Origin: an uncultured Eubacteriales bacterium
GTDB lineage: Bacteria; Bacillota; Clostridia; Oscillospirales; Oscillospiraceae
Assembly: GCA_900548615.1 (NCBI GenBank)
Contig: URKW01000088.1
Location: 1-8,066 of the forward strand
Direction: 5' to 3'
Length of the DNA stretch: 8,066 nt
Below are positions 5,818 to 8,066 of this stretch, in pieces. Numbering within the stretch: the first letter of the stretch is position 1; the number at the start of each line of letters is the position of its first letter. The notes beneath the pieces were generated by a model. The model worked only from the letters and a program-made list of their open reading frames with translations. It made no database searches and was not told the DNA's origin. The position numbers and the translations under genes are program-made.

Positions 5818-5872
5818 AAATTTTTATAAATATTACTAATTGCGGCAAAGCGGCAAATCCTGTATACTTTTT
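5818..5872 (+). promoter_or_regulatory. Promoter of the first SNF gene, copied at the second
   Basis: TTGCGG (5840-5845), a 17-base spacer and TATACT (5863-5868) form the promoter. An AT-rich stretch upstream (5818-5839) could act as an UP element. The same 55-base layout recurs at 7794-7848: 22 of the first 26 bases agree, the middle 12 do not, and the last 17 (AATCCTGTATACTTTTT) are identical. Transcription should start near 5875. Confidence 0.7.
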
Positions 5873-5889
5873 ATAACCTGATAAGAGCA

Positions 5890-5977
5890 CCCGCTTTTTT
5901 CGGGCGGTCGTTTCCGAAGGTATGGTCAGGAGGCGGCTCACGTTTCCCAACAGGGGAGCGAATAAAAATAAGGAGAG
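5890..5977 (+). promoter_or_regulatory. Structured 5' leader of the first SNF gene
   Basis: The roughly 110-base leader can form CCCG/CGGG (5890-5893 with 5901-5904, T-rich loop). Close to the gene it can form an 8-pair hairpin: CGTTTCCC (5941-5948) with GGGGAGCG (5953-5960), loop AACA, two pairs being G-U. The SD AAGGAGAG (5970-5977) follows 9 bases later, 6 bases before the ATG. The segment GGGCGGTCGTTTCCGA (5902-5917) has a near match in the second SNF leader. No known riboswitch class or T-box was recognised. Confidence 0.45.
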
Positions 5978-5983
5978 AAAACA

Positions 5984-7420
5984 ATGGAAGAAAGAAAAGG
6001 CTTTGGATCCAATTTTGGATTCCTGATGGCTGCTGTCGGTTCAGCGGTCGGTCTGGGCAACATCTGGGGCTTCCCCAATAAGATGGGTGCGTCCGGCGGC
6101 GCGCTGTTCCTGATCCTGTATCTGGTGCTGGCCGTTCTGTGCGGCTTCGTCGTCATGGTGGGCGAGCTGGCTCTGGGCCGTAAAACCGGTCAGGGCGCTG
6201 TTGGCGCTTACAAGGTGCTCAGCAAGAAGTTCAGCTGGATGGGCTGGCTGGGCATCCTGTCCGCATTCTTCATCCTGTTCTTCTACTGCGCGCTGGGCGG
6301 ATACTGCATCAAGTACACCGTCCTGAACGTGGGCGATCTGTTCAATGCCGGCTTCGGCTCCAATGGTCTGACCGGCGCCGAGATCTTCGGCAACTTCATG
6401 GGCAACCCTGCTGAGGCCATTATCTACGGTCTGATCTTCGTGGCCCTGACCATGATCATCGTTATGGGCGGCATCGGCGGCGGTATCGAGAAGGTCTGCT
6501 CCGTTGGTATGCCCTGCCTGTTCGTGGCCCTGATCATCTGCATCATCCGCGCCTGCACCCTGCCCGGCGCTGTGAACGGCCTGAAGTACATGTTCGTTCC
6601 CGGCTGGGCCGTTGCCAACGGTGTCATTGAGAAAGCCCCCAGCTTCTTTGAAGTCCTTTCCACCGCCGGTGGTCAGATGTTCTTCTCTCTGTCTCTGGGC
6701 ATGGGCGCCATGATCACCTACGGTTCCTATCTGGATAAGAAGGAGCATCTGGAAAAGAACGCCATCCTCATCGTGGTCATGGATACGCTGGTGGCTCTGA
6801 TGGCCGGTCTGTGTGTTATCCCCGGCCGTTTCGCTCTGGATCCCGAGGGCGCTCTGGGCGGCCCGTCCCTGCTGTTCGTCACCATGCAGAACGTGTTCCA
6901 CAAGATGGGCGCTGTCGGTCCTATCTTCGGCATCCTGTTCTATCTGCTGGTTGTGTTCGCCGCTATCTCTTCCTCCATCTCCCTGCTGGAGGTCGTGGTG
7001 GCCCACTTCGTCGACAAGGCTCGTGAGGCCGGTAAGGGCGACAAGCGTAAGAGCTACTGCCTGATCGCCGCTGCTGCTGTCGGTCTGGGCTGCATTCTGG
7101 TCTGCGCCGACTCTCTGGGCAACGCCGGTATCGCACCGTGGCAGCTGCTGGGTCTGGAAAGCTATTCCGGTTGGAATGACTGCTGGCTGGACTTCTGGGA
7201 TATGCTGTCTGAGGGTATCATGATGCCTCTGGGCGCGCTGCTGATGTCCCTGATGATCGGCTGGGAGATCGGCCCCGAGGTGGTCAAGGAGGAGTGCGAA
7301 GCCACTCCCGGCCACAAGATGGGCTCCTACGGCTTCTTCAAGATCTGCGTCAAGGTCATCACCCCGCTGTGCATGCTCTTCATCCTGTACGGTCAGGTGG
7401 CCAGCTTCTTCGGCCTGTAA
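5984..7420 (+). CDS. Sodium-dependent SNF/NSS-family transporter, copy 1
   Basis: A 478-residue membrane protein with about 11 hydrophobic helices and a LeuT-type fold. Helix 1 carries the broken-helix sodium/substrate motif AVGLGNIWGFP (21-31); Asn26 corresponds to LeuT Asn27. Helix 6 carries FFSLSLGMGAMITYGSYL (233-250), matching the LeuT unwound substrate region. Helix 10 begins near WLDFWDMLSEGIMMPLGALL (401-420). Members import amino acids or related compounds with Na+; the substrate cannot be fixed here. LeuT Arg30, part of the outer gate, is replaced by Gly29 (GFP rather than RFP). I recall this as normal in one bacterial subgroup. Codons are strongly biased (nearly all Leu as CTG), hinting at high expression. 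The SD AAGGAGAG is 6 bases upstream. A strong terminator follows and a second copy begins 549 bases after the stop. Confidence 0.92.
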   Translation: MEERKGFGSNFGFLMAAVGSAVGLGNIWGFPNKMGASGGALFLILYLVLAVLCGFVVMVGELALGRKTGQGAVGAYKVLSKKFSWMGWLGILSAFFILFFYCALGGYCIKYTVLNVGDLFNAGFGSNGLTGAEIFGNFMGNPAEAIIYGLIFVALTMIIVMGGIGGGIEKVCSVGMPCLFVALIICIIRACTLPGAVNGLKYMFVPGWAVANGVIEKAPSFFEVLSTAGGQMFFSLSLGMGAMITYGSYLDKKEHLEKNAILIVVMDTLVALMAGLCVIPGRFALDPEGALGGPSLLFVTMQNVFHKMGAVGPIFGILFYLLVVFAAISSSISLLEVVVAHFVDKAREAGKGDKRKSYCLIAAAAVGLGCILVCADSLGNAGIAPWQLLGLESYSGWNDCWLDFWDMLSEGIMMPLGALLMSLMIGWEIGPEVVKEECEATPGHKMGSYGFFKICVKVITPLCMLFILYGQVASFFGL

Positions 7421-7489
7421 GAGGTTTGTCCTGAAAAGCTGATTTCCGGGACCGCCATCCCGCAGCTCTTCTTACTAAAAAATGTGACA

Positions 7490-7526
7490 AAAAGGGAACG
7501 TCCGCCAACGGCGGACGTTCCCTTTT
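7490..7526. terminator. Strong intrinsic terminator after the first SNF gene
   Basis: A perfect 17-pair stem has arms at 7490-7506 and 7510-7526 around an AAC loop, with the GC-rich core GGGAACGTCCGCC. The A-run before and T-run after make it usable in both directions. It lies about 70 bases past the SNF stop codon, so the first gene is probably transcribed alone. Confidence 0.9.
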
Positions 7527-7557
7527 ACTTTGTTAGGAAAAAGCTTGGGAAATAGAA

Positions 7558-7609
7558 GCAAAAGCCGTGTGCCTGCGCACTTTTCAGTGTACACAAAGGC
7601 TTGCATTTT
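7558..7609 (+). other. Second hairpin structure after the terminator
   Basis: AAGCC (7562-7566) pairs with GGCTT (7598-7602), extended by GTGT (7567-7570) with ACAC (7591-7594) and by a GC pair across a two-base bulge. A TTTT follows at 7606-7609. It could be a back-up terminator, a small RNA end or a relic. An alternative inner fold exists (GTGTG with CGCAC), so the structure is uncertain. Confidence 0.3.
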
Positions 7610-7793
7610 CTTGTCAAGGGTATAATTTTTAACGATCTAATGTTTCTTTAGAAGAAAATTGTATAAACTGTTAACAAATATGCTGATAAATGCGTAAAAA
7701 TATGTAGTAAATTCTGCGTATGGCAAATAAAATGTGCGTAATAGCATTTCTGAAACTTGTTCACAAAATGTTAAAAACATAAAATCCCATGCC
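7610..7793. other. AT-rich spacer upstream of the second SNF promoter
   Basis: No gene or RNA is recognised. It resembles the spacer before the first SNF gene in composition and in having TTAA-type hexamers: TTAACA at 7671, and TTCACA (7760) paired with TTAAAA (7771), again 11 bases apart. A TATAAT at 7621-7626 has no convincing -35. Confidence 0.5.
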
Positions 7794-7848
7794 AAAATTT
7801 TATCAACATTGCTAATTGCAGATGGAAAATGAATCCTGTATACTTTTT
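7794..7848 (+). promoter_or_regulatory. Promoter of the second SNF gene
   Basis: TTGCAG (7816-7821), a 17-base spacer and TATACT (7839-7844), with an AT-rich stretch upstream. The spacing is identical to the promoter of the first copy, and the conserved blocks fall at the same distances. Transcription should start near 7851. Confidence 0.7.
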
Positions 7849-7861
7849 TTAAACCTTAAAT

Positions 7862-7963
7862 GGAAGAAAAACTTCCGCTTTGGGTGGTGTTCCGACAGCG
7901 TGGCGGCGCTACGGGATGTTTCCTGTCAATAGACAGGAAAAACACATTTTTTAGTAAGGAGAG
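7862..7963 (+). promoter_or_regulatory. Structured 5' leader of the second SNF gene
   Basis: The leader has a GGAAG/CTTCC hairpin (7862-7866 with 7872-7876, loop AAAAA). Nearer the gene is a perfect 9-pair hairpin, TTTCCTGTC (7919-7927) with GACAGGAAA (7932-7940), loop AATA. A T6 run (7947-7952) and then the SD AAGGAGAG (7956-7963) follow. The 6-base gap between stem and T-run is wrong for a normal terminator. GGGTGGTGTTCCGA resembles part of the first leader. A 12-codon ORF (ATG 7916 to TAG 7952-7954) overlaps the hairpin; its reality is doubtful. Confidence 0.45.
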
Positions 7964-7969
7964 AAAACA

Positions 7970-8066
7970 ATGGAAGAAAGAAAAGGCTTTGGAACCAATT
8001 TTGGTTTCCTAATGGCTGCTGTCGGTTCGGCGGTCGGCCTGGGCAACATCTGGGGCTTCCCCAATA
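7970..8066 (+). CDS. Sodium-dependent SNF/NSS-family transporter, copy 2 (5' end only)
   Basis: The first 32 codons of a second SNF transporter, cut by the window edge. The protein start MEERKGFGTNFGFLMAAVG, followed by SAVGLGNIWGFPN, differs from copy 1 by one residue (Ser9 to Thr9). At DNA level 5 of 97 bases differ, four of them silent. The SD and the bases to the ATG are the same as in copy 1. It also has Gly where LeuT has gate Arg30. This indicates a tandem duplication kept alike by recency, selection or gene conversion. Confidence 0.92.
   Translation, partial: MEERKGFGTNFGFLMAAVGSAVGLGNIWGFPN

Noticed and set aside
5814..5830. GTTAAA-type sequences considered as Rex redox-regulator sites
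   Set aside because: No full TTGTTAA-N4-TTAACAA palindrome is present.
5922..6027. Out-of-frame ORF starting in the first SNF leader
   Set aside because: No good SD, basic low-complexity product, and it overlaps the start of the SNF gene; not kept in the second copy.
6041..7315. 424-codon open frame on the minus strand across the SNF gene
   Set aside because: It is the antisense of a strongly codon-biased gene; the protein is a His/Gln/Asp-rich mix with no family features.
7876..7900. GGGTGGT followed by CCG, resembling a T-box element
   Set aside because: The remaining T-box sequence, a long leader with a specifier stem and an antiterminator are absent; the leader is only about 120 bases.

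Overview
The window looks like DNA from spore-forming Clostridia of the gut Oscillospiraceae type. This is inferred from a recognisable spoIIID, a clostridial-style Zur-Znu operon, SLH and LCP envelope proteins, GC-rich genes and strongly AT-rich spacers. No species can be named, and the window may not come from a single genome (see below).

Left block (1 to about 3220). A partial membrane protein of the fused MFS/spermidine synthase family runs leftward off the window edge. Divergent from it is spoIIID, preceded by a SigE-like promoter. Next come an LCP (LytR-CpsA-Psr) glycopolymer ligase and, 44 bases later, a secreted protein with three SLH repeats. LCP enzymes attach anionic or secondary polymers to peptidoglycan and SLH repeats bind such polymers, so this pair suits cell-envelope work.

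Breakpoint (about 3214-3240). The SLH gene runs directly into the 5' end of znuB on the opposite strand. Both genes are truncated at the same place, in a CACC/GCC-rich low-complexity stretch, with no mobile element. Leucine codon choice also changes here: the LCP gene uses CTC over CTG (about 16 to 7), while znuC uses CTG almost only (about 26 to 2). A contig misjoin is the simplest reading; a real rearrangement or foreign junction is the alternative.

Middle block (about 3220-5580, minus strand). A compact zinc-uptake operon, zur-znuA-znuC-znuB', has overlapping stop and start codons. A consensus promoter (TTGACA, 16 bases, TATAAT) is followed at once by a Fur-family-like operator, which suggests autoregulation by Zur. 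ZnuA is a lipoprotein with a His-Asp-rich loop coded by a hexanucleotide repeat.

Right block (about 5580-8066). An AT-rich spacer holds an 11-base-phased TTAACA array and a doubtful 31-codon ORF. A sodium:neurotransmitter symporter family (SNF/NSS) transporter follows, with a strong terminator. A second, nearly identical SNF gene then begins and runs off the right edge. The two SNF genes have the same promoter layout, the same Shine-Dalgarno block and a hairpin just upstream of it, although the rest of their leaders differs.
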